This document shows, in pieces, positions 25,856-34,398 of a stretch of DNA of 64,000 nucleotides (position 1 is the stretch's first letter; each line of letters opens with the position of its first letter). Location: contig JAHRVQ010000050.1 of NCBI GenBank assembly GCA_019090615.1, forward strand, positions 22,480 through 86,479, read 5' to 3'. Made by a program: the position numbers and the translations under genes. The notes under the pieces were generated by a model. It saw nothing but the letters and a program-made list of their open reading frames with translations, did not search any database and was not told the origin of the DNA. This DNA comes from Pseudomonadales bacterium (GTDB taxonomy: Bacteria; Pseudomonadota; Gammaproteobacteria; Pseudomonadales; Azotimanducaceae).

Positions 25856-26968
25856 CTAGTCGTTTTCTAGAAATTCTGTTACTTCAAGATCAAAACCTGA
25901 GATGGCATTAAATCGACTAGGAGAGCTGAGTAGGCGCATTTTACCTACCTTTAGATTACGCAATATTTGTGACCCAGTACCAATGACGCGAAAGACTGCG
26001 GTCTCAGTGGGCGCTCTTTTTTCGGGTGGCATATTTGGAAAATGCAGTATTTCTTCGAGGGTCTCTTCCTGAGAAGAGGTTTGATTAACTAGTACAATGA
26101 CCCCTTTTCCTTCTGCAGCAATCAACTTCATTGAATCGTTGAACGACCAGGTCTTCTTAAACCCTGGTCGTTCAGTACCAAATACATCGCGGAGCAGGTT
26201 TATGGTCTGGACTCTTACCAGGCAGGCTTCATCCTCTTTAAGGTCACCTAATACAAGTGCGTGGTGAACAGACTCGGATAGTCGATCGGTATAGGTTTTT
26301 AGCTGGAATTCTCCATGCACCGTAGCAATGGTTTTTTCATCAACCAGGTCAATGGTTTGGTCATTCACGGTACGATAGTGTATCAGATCAGCAATAGTGC
26401 CAATCTTGATTTTGTGTTTGGCGGCAAATTTTTCCAGGTCCGGCCTAACCGCCATGCTGCCGTCTTCATTCATTACTTCAACAATAACGGCGGCTGGTTC
26501 ATAGCCCGCTATTCTCGCTAAATCGCAGCCTGCTTCAGTATGTCCAGCGCGGGTCAAAACTCCGCCATTTTGAGCAATTAATGGAAAAATATGCCCCGGC
26601 ATCACTATGTCTGACGGCTTGGCATTCGGTGCCACGGCTGTTCTTACTGTCTTCGCCCTGTCTGCGGCAGAAATCCCGGTGGTAATGCCATTAGCTGCTT
26701 CAATCGAAACGGTGAAGTTGGTTTCGTGTAAAGAGTTATTTCGTTCGACCATGAGTGGCAGATTAAGTTGTGCGCCACGGGCTTCGGTTACCGTCATGCA
26801 GATCAGTCCGCATGCTTCGCGGGCCATAAAGGTGATATGTTGAGGTGTGATCACATCAGCGGCAATGATTAAATCGCCTTCGTTTTCACGATCTTCATCG
26901 TCCATTATCAAGACCATTTTACCTTGACGAAAATCATCAATTATCTCTTCAATGGTATTTAGCGGCAT
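25856..26968 (-). CDS. ribB: 3,4-dihydroxy-2-butanone 4-phosphate synthase with degenerate GCH II domain
   Basis: A 370-residue RibBX-type protein. Residues 1-200 are a complete DHBP synthase domain (DDEDRENEGDL, TRAGHTEAGCDLARIAG), which makes the four-carbon riboflavin precursor from ribulose 5-phosphate. Residues about 205-370 are homologous to GTP cyclohydrolase II, but the zinc cysteines (normally C-x10-CxC after VRVHSECLTGDVFGS) are missing: the sequence is VRVQTINLLRDVFGTERPG. That half should not be a working cyclohydrolase. GGAG lies 6 nt before the ATG. No FMN riboswitch is apparent in the 120-bp divergent spacer to glcD. Confidence 0.93.
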   Translation of the reverse strand: MPLNTIEEIIDDFRQGKMVLIMDDEDRENEGDLIIAADVITPQHITFMAREACGLICMTVTEARGAQLNLPLMVERNNSLHETNFTVSIEAANGITTGISAADRAKTVRTAVAPNAKPSDIVMPGHIFPLIAQNGGVLTRAGHTEAGCDLARIAGYEPAAVIVEVMNEDGSMAVRPDLEKFAAKHKIKIGTIADLIHYRTVNDQTIDLVDEKTIATVHGEFQLKTYTDRLSESVHHALVLGDLKEDEACLVRVQTINLLRDVFGTERPGFKKTWSFNDSMKLIAAEGKGVIVLVNQTSSQEETLEEILHFPNMPPEKRAPTETAVFRVIGTGSQILRNLKVGKMRLLSSPSRFNAISGFDLEVTEFLEND

Positions 26969-27088
26969 GGTGACTCCAAAGGCTCATATTAGATTTGGAT
27001 TATACAAGAAATACGCTTGAAAATGGGCAGGCGTTGGAATTTAAAAAAGGCTACAATTCGGCTCTTTTAAATGTAGGTGGTCTCTTTG

Positions 27089-28588
27089 ATGGAGTCAGCG
27101 GAACAGTTTGAAAAATCAAGCGCGGAACCAGACGCCAACTGCTCGCCGATTGAATTTGAGCAACAACTGCGCCTTGTCTGTGCTCAGGTAATCACTGACA
27201 AGGCGCGTCTTAGAGTTTACGAATCCGATGGTTTGAGTGTAAAAAGAACCCTGCCTCGGTATGTTGCATTGCCTGGCACAGTGACGGAAGTTCAGGCTAT
27301 TGTTGGACTTTGTTTTCAATATCAGGTGCCATTAGTTGCTCGTGGTGCGGGTACCGGTTTGTCAGGTGGTGCTATGCCACATGCAAAAGGCGTTTTGCTC
27401 AGCCTGGCCAGATTTAATCGTATCCTCAAAGTGGACCAGGATAATCTATTGGCGCATGTTGAGCCAGGTGTCACTAACCTGGCTATTTCTGATGCAGTGA
27501 AATCTCTGGGGCTATATTATGCGCCTGACCCGTCATCTCAGATCGCCTGTACTATCGGTGGTAATGTGGCAGAAAACTCAGGTGGGGTGCATTGTTTAAA
27601 ATATGGCCTGACCGTACATAATGTGCGTAAACTTAAAATCGTATCTCCTGAAGGTGAGCTTTATGAGGTAGGTAGTGAAGCCTATGATTCTGCTGGCTTT
27701 GATCTGTTAGCCTTGTTGCACGGGTCTGAAGGTATGTTAGGTATTGTAGTTGAAGTGGTTGTACAGCTATTACCCCAGCCTAAGGATATTGTTGTTGTAC
27801 TAGCTGGGTTTGATTCAGTTACAGTCGCTGGAAATACCGTGGGTGATATTATCAATGCTGGGTTATTACCTGCTGGGCTTGAAATGATGGATAAACTTGC
27901 GATTGGCGCAGCTGAGGCTTTTGTTCATGCTGGCTATCCTGTTGAAGCAGAAGCTTTGTTAATTATCGAACTTGACGGCAATCAGATGGAGATTGATGCT
28001 CAATTAGAGAAGTTGCGGGCAGTGCTGAATGAAGCTGGCGCAAACCCGGTTCGAATTGCGCGTGATGAGGCCGACAGGCAGCAAATATGGCTGGGTCGAA
28101 AATCTGCCTTTCCCGCGGTTGGTCGATTAGCCCCAGATTATTTTTGTATGGACGGTACCATTCCTCGACGAGAGCTTGCTGAAGTGTTGTCGCAGATTGC
28201 TTTGCTGGCCGACAAATATCAGTTACAGGTGGCTAATGTATTTCATGCTGGTGATGGCAATTTACATCCACTTATCCTGTTTGATGCAAATAATTTGTCC
28301 GCGCTACACAAAGCTGAGCAATTTGGTGCAGAAATACTCACTTTGTGTATAGCAAAGGGTGGCACCATTACTGGCGAACATGGTGTCGGTGTCGAGAAAA
28401 TTGATCAAATGTGCTTGCAGTTTAATGAGGCAGAATTAAAGCTATTTCATGGCATCAAAGCAGTTTTTGATACGCGCGGTTTTTTAAACCCAGGCAAAGC
28501 GATCCCTACGTTGAATCGTTGTGCCGAGTTCGGTGCTATGCATATCCATGCAGGCAACGATAAATTTTCCCATCTGGAGCGTTTCTAG
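27089..28588 (+). CDS. glcD: glycolate oxidase subunit GlcD
   Basis: A 499-residue FAD-linked oxidase subunit. The FAD_binding_4 domain is clear (PLVARGAGTGLSGGAMPHAKGVLLS, here in part GAGTGLSGGA; CTIGGNVAENSGG) and the C-terminal FAD-oxidase cap ends with GEHGVGVEKIDQM and FLNPGKAIP. It oxidises glycolate to glyoxylate with GlcE and GlcF, passing electrons to the respiratory chain. The ATG is preceded by AGGTGG 8 nt upstream; a GTG four codons earlier is unlikely. First gene of a tight glcDEF operon, divergent from ribBX. Confidence 0.93.
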   Translation: MESAEQFEKSSAEPDANCSPIEFEQQLRLVCAQVITDKARLRVYESDGLSVKRTLPRYVALPGTVTEVQAIVGLCFQYQVPLVARGAGTGLSGGAMPHAKGVLLSLARFNRILKVDQDNLLAHVEPGVTNLAISDAVKSLGLYYAPDPSSQIACTIGGNVAENSGGVHCLKYGLTVHNVRKLKIVSPEGELYEVGSEAYDSAGFDLLALLHGSEGMLGIVVEVVVQLLPQPKDIVVVLAGFDSVTVAGNTVGDIINAGLLPAGLEMMDKLAIGAAEAFVHAGYPVEAEALLIIELDGNQMEIDAQLEKLRAVLNEAGANPVRIARDEADRQQIWLGRKSAFPAVGRLAPDYFCMDGTIPRRELAEVLSQIALLADKYQLQVANVFHAGDGNLHPLILFDANNLSALHKAEQFGAEILTLCIAKGGTITGEHGVGVEKIDQMCLQFNEAELKLFHGIKAVFDTRGFLNPGKAIPTLNRCAEFGAMHIHAGNDKFSHLERF

Positions 28589-29619
28589 TGACTGGGCTAA
28601 CGGTTGCGCTAACGAATATTATTGAGCAAATTAAACAGGCGCAGCAGCCTGTTAATATTAAGGGTGGTGGCAGTAAACAATTTTTAGGCAATGACCTGGG
28701 GCATCTTCAGCCATTGGCGGTGCAAGCGCTTAACGGCGTCGTGCGCTATGAACCAACCGAGCTGGTACTTCAAGTTCAAGCCGGCACACCTGTACAGGAT
28801 GTTATCGAACTGCTGGATACAGAGGGTCAGATGTTGGCCTTTGAACCACCGGTGTTTGATGGTCAGGCGACAATTGGTGGTATGGTAGCAGCGGGTATTT
28901 CCGGTTCAAGACGGCCCTATTCAGGGGCGGTGCGGGATTATATTCTTGGCGTTGATATTGTAACTGGCCTTGGTGAACATTTATCCTTTGGTGGTCAGGT
29001 TATAAAAAATGTCGCGGGTTATGATGTTTCACGTTTATTAGCAGGCTCTATGGGTTGTCTTGGTGTTATTACCGAGGTTAGTTTTAAGGTTTTGCCAAAG
29101 CCAGAATTTGAACAAACCCAGGCAATTGAACTGGATAGATCGGTGGCCTTGCAACAAATGTTCAGTCTGGCGCGGTCTTCAACCGTAACAGCCTGCGCAT
29201 TTTATAATAATCAGCTTTACATTCGATTTTCTGGCATGTTGAGTTCCGTCCAGGCAGAGGCAGCTGAGTTTGGTGGAGAAACTGTAGGCGCAGGTTTCTG
29301 GCATAGCATTGACAATTTGACCTTGTTTAAGGCGGCAAAAAACCTTTGGCGAATTTCTGTTGCACCCAATAGCCCACATTTTGTTGATGAGGCAGTCTTA
29401 ATTGACTGGGGTGGGGCCCAGCGTTGGTTATTGGACCCTGGGTTTGATCCGCGTGAAAAACTGACCCAAAATGGCCATGCAGTACTCGTTTGGGGCAGCC
29501 AAACGGAAGATAAATTTCAGCCAATTGAAGGGGTGCCACTAACACTGCATAAGGGTCTTAAAAAACAATTTGATCCCGATGCATTATTGAATCCAAATAA
29601 AATGTATCAGGCTTTTTAG
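28588..29619 (+). CDS. glcE: glycolate oxidase FAD-binding subunit GlcE
   Basis: A 343-residue FAD-binding protein beginning at a GTG that shares its first base with the glcD stop (TAGTG), indicating coupled translation. The FAD_binding_4 half is visible (VNIKGGGSKQFLG, QATIGGMVAAGISGSRRPYSGAVRD, FGGQVIKNVAGYDVSRLLAGS, cited in part: KNVAGYDVSRL). The C-terminal half is short, ending NPNKMYQAF. Normal length for GlcE. Confidence 0.92.
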   Translation: MTGLTVALTNIIEQIKQAQQPVNIKGGGSKQFLGNDLGHLQPLAVQALNGVVRYEPTELVLQVQAGTPVQDVIELLDTEGQMLAFEPPVFDGQATIGGMVAAGISGSRRPYSGAVRDYILGVDIVTGLGEHLSFGGQVIKNVAGYDVSRLLAGSMGCLGVITEVSFKVLPKPEFEQTQAIELDRSVALQQMFSLARSSTVTACAFYNNQLYIRFSGMLSSVQAEAAEFGGETVGAGFWHSIDNLTLFKAAKNLWRISVAPNSPHFVDEAVLIDWGGAQRWLLDPGFDPREKLTQNGHAVLVWGSQTEDKFQPIEGVPLTLHKGLKKQFDPDALLNPNKMYQAF

Positions 29620-29621
29620 AT

Positions 29622-30932
29622 ATGCAGACTAAACTTCATGACAATTTGGTTGACTTGCCAATTGTAAGCGAAGCTAATGAGATACTTAGAAGCTGTGTTC
29701 GTTGCGGTTTTTGTACGGCTGTATGTCCTACTTATCAAACCCTTGGGGATGAGCTTGATGGCCCCAGAGGGCGAATTTACCTGATTAAGAATTTGTTAGA
29801 AGAAGACCAGATTTCATCGCAGGCGAATAAGCATCTAGATCGCTGTTTAACCTGTCGAGCTTGTGAAACAGCCTGTCCCTCAGGCGTCAAATATGGTCGC
29901 TTGTTGGATATTGGGCGAGAAATTATTGCCACCAGGTATACCTTTGGCCTTACTTTTGAGAAAGGCCGAAGGGCACTAATTGTCCGTTTTTTACGTCAAT
30001 TTATCCCCCGCCAGCGTCTATTTAAGGGGGTTTTATTGCTGGGTCAACTCATTAGACCGATTTTGCCTGCTGCGCTAGCAAAAAACATCCCCGCTAAAGT
30101 TACCAGTAACTATTTGCTGCCAGAGCGAAATAGAGAGCCAGAGCCAAATAAACTGCCAGAGCGAAATAGAGAGCCAGAGCGACATTCGCCCACTGTTTCA
30201 GCCGCTGAGATCAAAACTGGCAAGATATTACTGTTACAGGGTTGCGTGCAAAAGGCGGCTACACCCAATGTAAATAAAGCCCTTGAGTATTTGTTAGCCA
30301 GGAAACAGGTTGAGGTGGAATATCTTAATGTTGAAGGATGTTGTGGGGCGCTAGATTATCATCTGGCGGCGCATTCTGCAGCATTGAAAAAAATAAGACA
30401 GCTAATCGATAACTTAATGGTGCGGCTGTCGAAGGTCGACTGGATCGTGTCGTCGGCTAGCGGTTGCGGGGTTACGATTAAGGATTATCCTGAAATCATG
30501 CAATATGACCCAGTCTATGCTGATAAAGCCAAACAAGTTGCGGCCAGAGTGCTTGATGTCTCACAATTGCTGAACCGCTTTGATTTTCAATGTAAACCGT
30601 TAAAGGTTGCTGTGCATACCCCCTGTAGTCTTCAGCATGGGCAGAAACTGCCTGTATCCATAGAGCAGATTCTTGTTCAAGCGGGCGCAGACCTGGTTGC
30701 TACGGGAGAAAAGCATCTTTGTTGTGGTTCGGCAGGCACCTATTCAATCTTACAGCCGTCAATTGCCAATGAGTTAACGAAACGTAAGGTCAGCCAATTA
30801 ACGTTTGATAATCCCGATGTGATTGTGACGGCAAATATTGGCTGTCAATTGCAGTTGGCGGCCAACGCAGAAAAACCGGTTCAGCATTGGGTGGAGTTTC
30901 TGGCGGATAATATTTTACCAGACGATTGTTAA
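29622..30932 (+). CDS. glcF: glycolate oxidase iron-sulfur subunit GlcF
   Basis: A 436-residue subunit with two 4Fe-4S ferredoxin motifs (C25, C28, C31, C35 and C75, C78, C81, C85) and two CCG domains (EGCCGALDYH, HLCCGSAGTYS), the electron-transfer chain of glycolate oxidase. It starts 2 bp after glcE. Oddity: the linker between the ferredoxin and CCG parts (about residues 166-188) contains a repeated PERNREPE motif encoded by a 36-bp tandem duplication, not expected in the family. The stop codon begins a 14-bp tandem array. Confidence 0.92.
   Translation: MQTKLHDNLVDLPIVSEANEILRSCVRCGFCTAVCPTYQTLGDELDGPRGRIYLIKNLLEEDQISSQANKHLDRCLTCRACETACPSGVKYGRLLDIGREIIATRYTFGLTFEKGRRALIVRFLRQFIPRQRLFKGVLLLGQLIRPILPAALAKNIPAKVTSNYLLPERNREPEPNKLPERNREPERHSPTVSAAEIKTGKILLLQGCVQKAATPNVNKALEYLLARKQVEVEYLNVEGCCGALDYHLAAHSAALKKIRQLIDNLMVRLSKVDWIVSSASGCGVTIKDYPEIMQYDPVYADKAKQVAARVLDVSQLLNRFDFQCKPLKVAVHTPCSLQHGQKLPVSIEQILVQAGADLVATGEKHLCCGSAGTYSILQPSIANELTKRKVSQLTFDNPDVIVTANIGCQLQLAANAEKPVQHWVEFLADNILPDDC
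30117..30181 (+). repeat. 36-bp in-frame tandem duplication inside glcF
   Basis: Unit one is 30117-30152 and unit two starts at 30153, both beginning ctgccagagcgaaatagaga. Within each unit a shorter gccagagc-containing segment is itself repeated. The frame is preserved and twelve residues are added. Confidence 0.9.
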
Positions 30933-30968
30933 GAACCTCTTGTTAAGAAACTCCTGTTAAGAAAAGTG
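30927..30968 (+). repeat. 14-bp tandem triplication spanning the glcF stop codon
   Basis: tgttaagaacctct, tgttaagaaactcc and tgttaagaaaagtg follow each other. The first includes the last codon and TAA of glcF. Confidence 0.9.
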
Positions 30969-31165
30969 CTCACTTAAATGTATTGCAATGACCGCTATTT
31001 TAACTTGATCCAGGTTGTGGATATTTCACCTAGGCCTGGCAGAAAGTTGGCTGCCTGTTTGTAAACCGTATGTCTGTATAAACAACGATGATAACGGTTA
31101 CAAATTACGTTTTAAACCTGCTTCAAAAGTCGTGTCAAAAATAATAGTAATAGTCATAGCAAAAG

Positions 31166-32548
31166 TTATGAAATAGAAGACTGGTCAAAAATTTTATTTG
31201 GGTTGAGTATGTGTCTGGGGTCGAAAGCCTGTTTAATTTTTTTCATCAGAGCTATTTCGGTAGCGCTTTTAGTCAACGCTAGATACTTCTTTTTCTGAAT
31301 GCCAACACCATGCTCAGCTGAAATAGACCCGCCTCGACTGGTTAAACCGCTATATACAGTCTTAACTACGGCCTCCCTGGTGGCAGTAGAGTTATCCCCG
31401 ACACCAATGTTGAGGTGCAGGTTGCCATCACCGAGATGTCCAAAAACCATGCAGCTGTTAGTCGCCCATTGGGTATTTAAACTAAGTTGTAATTGCTCAA
31501 TATACGATTCCATCTGATCTAGCGAGATGCTGACGTCGAAGGTGAATACTGGACTATTTTGCCGTACCTGTGTGACGTCATCACGAATGGCCCACATTGC
31601 CTGGCATTCAGCCTGGTTTTTAGCGATTACTGCATCGTCAATAAGGTTGTTTTCAAGCGCTTGTTCGAGGCATTCAACAAATCGTGAATGGTCATTTTTA
31701 CTATCACCGCCTAACGCTTCAAGCAAAATATAATATTTATATTGTTGCGCCAGGGGAGGTTTTCCTGACGCTGGTGGGCTTGTTACTAGTTGATAATAGT
31801 CATGCCAAAGTACCTCGTAGGCACTTAACGAACCACCAAGGGAGGTCTCGGCAAAATTTAGAAAATCCGTTACTTGTTTGAAGTTATTTGTACCGATAAA
31901 TGCCATATCCTGGGTGGATGGCGCAGGACGCAATTTTAATACCACCCGGGTAACAATACCCAGGGTGCCTTCTGAGCCGATGAATAGTTGTTTGAGGTCA
32001 TAGCCGGTATTGTCTTTGGTGATTTTTTTCATGCTGGATAAGATGGTGCCGTCAGCGAGTACTACTTCCATGCCGAGTATTTGTTCTCGGGTCATGCCAT
32101 ATCGAATGACCCGGTTGCCACCGGCATTAGTAGCCACATTGCCACCAATGGTGGCAGAACCTCTGGCGCCTAGATCAAGCGGAAAAATCAGCCCGGCCTG
32201 CTCTGCTGCTTCCTGGATGGTCTGCAAAGCGGTACCCGCCTGTACGGTCATGGTTCGAGATTGATTGTCAATAACTTCGATTTTATTCATTCGCTGTAAC
32301 CACAGGCCAATATCAGTGTTGTTACATTGAGTCCCCTGTACTAGTCCGGTAAGGCCGCCCATAGGGACAATGGATTGCTGATGTTGATGACATAACTTAA
32401 GAATTTCTGCTACTTCCTCGGTGGACGATGGACGAATGATCGCGCCGGGTTGCATATAGCGGGGTAAACCTAGTGCCTTTAGTTGTTCGCCCTGAATCAG
32501 TCCACCTTGCGAAACAATCTTAGTCAGGTGATTCAATAGATTTTGCAT
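31166..32548 (-). CDS. FAD-linked D-2-hydroxyacid dehydrogenase
   Basis: A 460-residue single-subunit FAD oxidase of the D-lactate/D-2-hydroxyglutarate dehydrogenase type. It shares the GlcD architecture: SIVPMGGLTGLVQGTQ, GSATIGGNVATNAGGNRVIRYG (in part ATIGGNVATNAGG) and the cap ending VFGHLGDGNLHLNI and SAEHGVGIQKKKYL. It converges with glcDEF, so the locus groups two 2-hydroxyacid oxidising systems. The start chosen is the ATG at 32548; a TTG five codons upstream is in frame. The substrate is not determinable. Confidence 0.87.
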   Translation of the reverse strand: MQNLLNHLTKIVSQGGLIQGEQLKALGLPRYMQPGAIIRPSSTEEVAEILKLCHQHQQSIVPMGGLTGLVQGTQCNNTDIGLWLQRMNKIEVIDNQSRTMTVQAGTALQTIQEAAEQAGLIFPLDLGARGSATIGGNVATNAGGNRVIRYGMTREQILGMEVVLADGTILSSMKKITKDNTGYDLKQLFIGSEGTLGIVTRVVLKLRPAPSTQDMAFIGTNNFKQVTDFLNFAETSLGGSLSAYEVLWHDYYQLVTSPPASGKPPLAQQYKYYILLEALGGDSKNDHSRFVECLEQALENNLIDDAVIAKNQAECQAMWAIRDDVTQVRQNSPVFTFDVSISLDQMESYIEQLQLSLNTQWATNSCMVFGHLGDGNLHLNIGVGDNSTATREAVVKTVYSGLTSRGGSISAEHGVGIQKKKYLALTKSATEIALMKKIKQAFDPRHILNPNKIFDQSSIS

Positions 32549-32808
32549 AATGATGGTCTGCAAACGAAATGATTAAGTATCTTAGCTAAGTTTAGTTGCT
32601 GTGTATCGTGGATTATTCAGATATTGTTTGTGCTCAAGGCCGATTGAAATTTTATGGCCACAGGTTGTTTTGAATTGGCTGGTAAACCAGATGTAGGCCA
32701 ACTGAGTGGTACTGCAGACATTAATTAAGCCTTTTATAACAATGAATAACGCCTTTGATTCTGCTAGGGTGCTTACAACGGATCTGAACATGCGATAGGG
32801 AGAAATAT

Positions 32809-34263
32809 ATGTCGACATCAACTGCTGAATGGACAATGGTGATTCAGCGAGTGTCTCAGTCTACGGTTCAAGTTTGGGTGGGTACACTATACCCTGCGCT
32901 TAAAATGCCAGATGCAGCTAAAGTAATGCTGTCTTCTGACGACGGGAAAAAGTCAAAAGGGATAAAGAAAAGTGATTGGCAAAGACCTTTTAGCAGTCAT
33001 ACAAAACGATTTTACCGGGTTCTAACCTTTAAAAATTTAGCGCCAGATACACAGTATAAGCTGGAGTTTCAAAGACAAGTGCCTGAGCAGTCAGGAACCA
33101 GCTGGCAAGTATTGAAGCGGGGCACATTTAAAACGCTGCCAGAAAGTATTCCGACTGATGTTAACAAACCATTTACTATTGGACTGGGCAGTTGCTTTTA
33201 TAATCATCGTGATGGTGGCCGAGCGGCGGCCTCGTATAAGGCGTTGTATGAGAATGGTCCTGCTAAGGTGAGCCCAGATATTACCATCCTGGCAGGTGAC
33301 CAGGTGTACCTGGATATTGGTTTTGATTCGCTTTCTCTCCGCTCGGCTGAAATCAGAGAAAGAATTGCTGATGATTACGCCAGGCATTGGCAAGCGCTTG
33401 GCAGTATGTTCACTCGTGGTGCGACCTGGATGATTCCTGATGACCATGAATACTGGAATGACTACCCCAACTACCGTACTAATATTCCAACCTTGCAGGC
33501 GCTAAGAAAGCAATCTGTTCGATCGGCCTGGACCCGTGCAGCAATAGATGGTGTGTCTAATGTGCAGCAGGCCAGGCCCATTGAGATGTTTAGAATTGGG
33601 ACTGACCTGGATGTATGTCTGGCGGATCTCAGGAGTAATCGCACCGAAAGCCAATTTCTAGCCGATTCAGACATGGCACAACTCCTGGATTGGGCCAGGG
33701 GTCTTGTTTGCACCGGGGTGCTTGTTATCCCGCAACCACTTATTGTTGATGAAAATAAAGATGAAAAGAATCTCCGAAGTTATCCTGAGCAATATAGCGA
33801 GTTGTTGGCCGCAATGAGTTCAAGTGGGCACGATATTGTGGTGTTAAGCGGTGACGTTCATTTTGGCAGAATATGCAGTGTTAGTCTGGGGCCAGCCGGT
33901 GGCAAATTGGTAGAGATCGTATCTTCACCCATGTCCAATTTAACCTACTTAAATGGCATAGCAACAGCTACGCCAAAATTAACACCTAAAACTTTCCCAC
34001 CGACAAATATTCAAATCCCCGGTCTGCCTTCGACCAAGGTCACTTATGATAAGGCCCATACGGTATCAACCAGAAAAGGATATTTATTGTCGTCGTATCC
34101 TAAAAGAAGAACCAGTGAACATTTTATGACAGTAAGCTTCTCTAAATCAGCGCAGGGTGGTTTGAAATTGGTGGCTAATGCTTGGCGGATAAGAGAACGG
34201 GCGAAAGGTAGCAATTTACCGGCAAAGGATTTTTCGAAACCCTTTAGAATTGAGGTGCAATAG
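32809..34263 (+). CDS. alkaline phosphatase D (PhoD)-like protein
   Basis: A 484-residue PhoD-family metallophosphatase. The N-terminal about 105 residues are a fibronectin-like beta domain; the catalytic domain has GLGSCFYNH, ILAGDQVYLD, IPDDHEYWNDY and VVLSGDVHFGRI, holding the expected Asp/His/Asn metal ligands. Unlike secreted PhoD it has no signal peptide or twin-arginine motif, so it is probably cytoplasmic. GGGAGA precedes the ATG. Substrate unknown. Confidence 0.85.
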   Translation: MSTSTAEWTMVIQRVSQSTVQVWVGTLYPALKMPDAAKVMLSSDDGKKSKGIKKSDWQRPFSSHTKRFYRVLTFKNLAPDTQYKLEFQRQVPEQSGTSWQVLKRGTFKTLPESIPTDVNKPFTIGLGSCFYNHRDGGRAAASYKALYENGPAKVSPDITILAGDQVYLDIGFDSLSLRSAEIRERIADDYARHWQALGSMFTRGATWMIPDDHEYWNDYPNYRTNIPTLQALRKQSVRSAWTRAAIDGVSNVQQARPIEMFRIGTDLDVCLADLRSNRTESQFLADSDMAQLLDWARGLVCTGVLVIPQPLIVDENKDEKNLRSYPEQYSELLAAMSSSGHDIVVLSGDVHFGRICSVSLGPAGGKLVEIVSSPMSNLTYLNGIATATPKLTPKTFPPTNIQIPGLPSTKVTYDKAHTVSTRKGYLLSSYPKRRTSEHFMTVSFSKSAQGGLKLVANAWRIRERAKGSNLPAKDFSKPFRIEVQ

Positions 34264-34326
34264 TAAATTGCAATATATGATTTTAGCTATGAAGCGAACA
34301 AGACCGACAACTATGCTGCCAAGATT

Positions 34327-34362
34327 GATCTCGAAAATGATCTCGAAAATGATCTCGAAAAT
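34327..34362. repeat. 12-bp perfect tandem triplication
   Basis: gatctcgaaaat occurs three times without mismatch in the 135-bp spacer between the PhoD-like gene and the monooxygenase, ending 22 bp before the latter's ribosome binding site. Confidence 0.95.
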
Positions 34363-34398
34363 GATAATGACCAAACCTGATGCCAAGGAGTTTATAAA

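Noticed and set aside
26969..27088. FMN riboswitch upstream of ribBX
   Set aside because: The 120-bp spacer is too short to hold the full element together with a glcD promoter, and no conserved core was seen.
32582..32836. 84-codon minus-strand frame
   Set aside because: It overlaps the PhoD-like start and has no ribosome site or family features.
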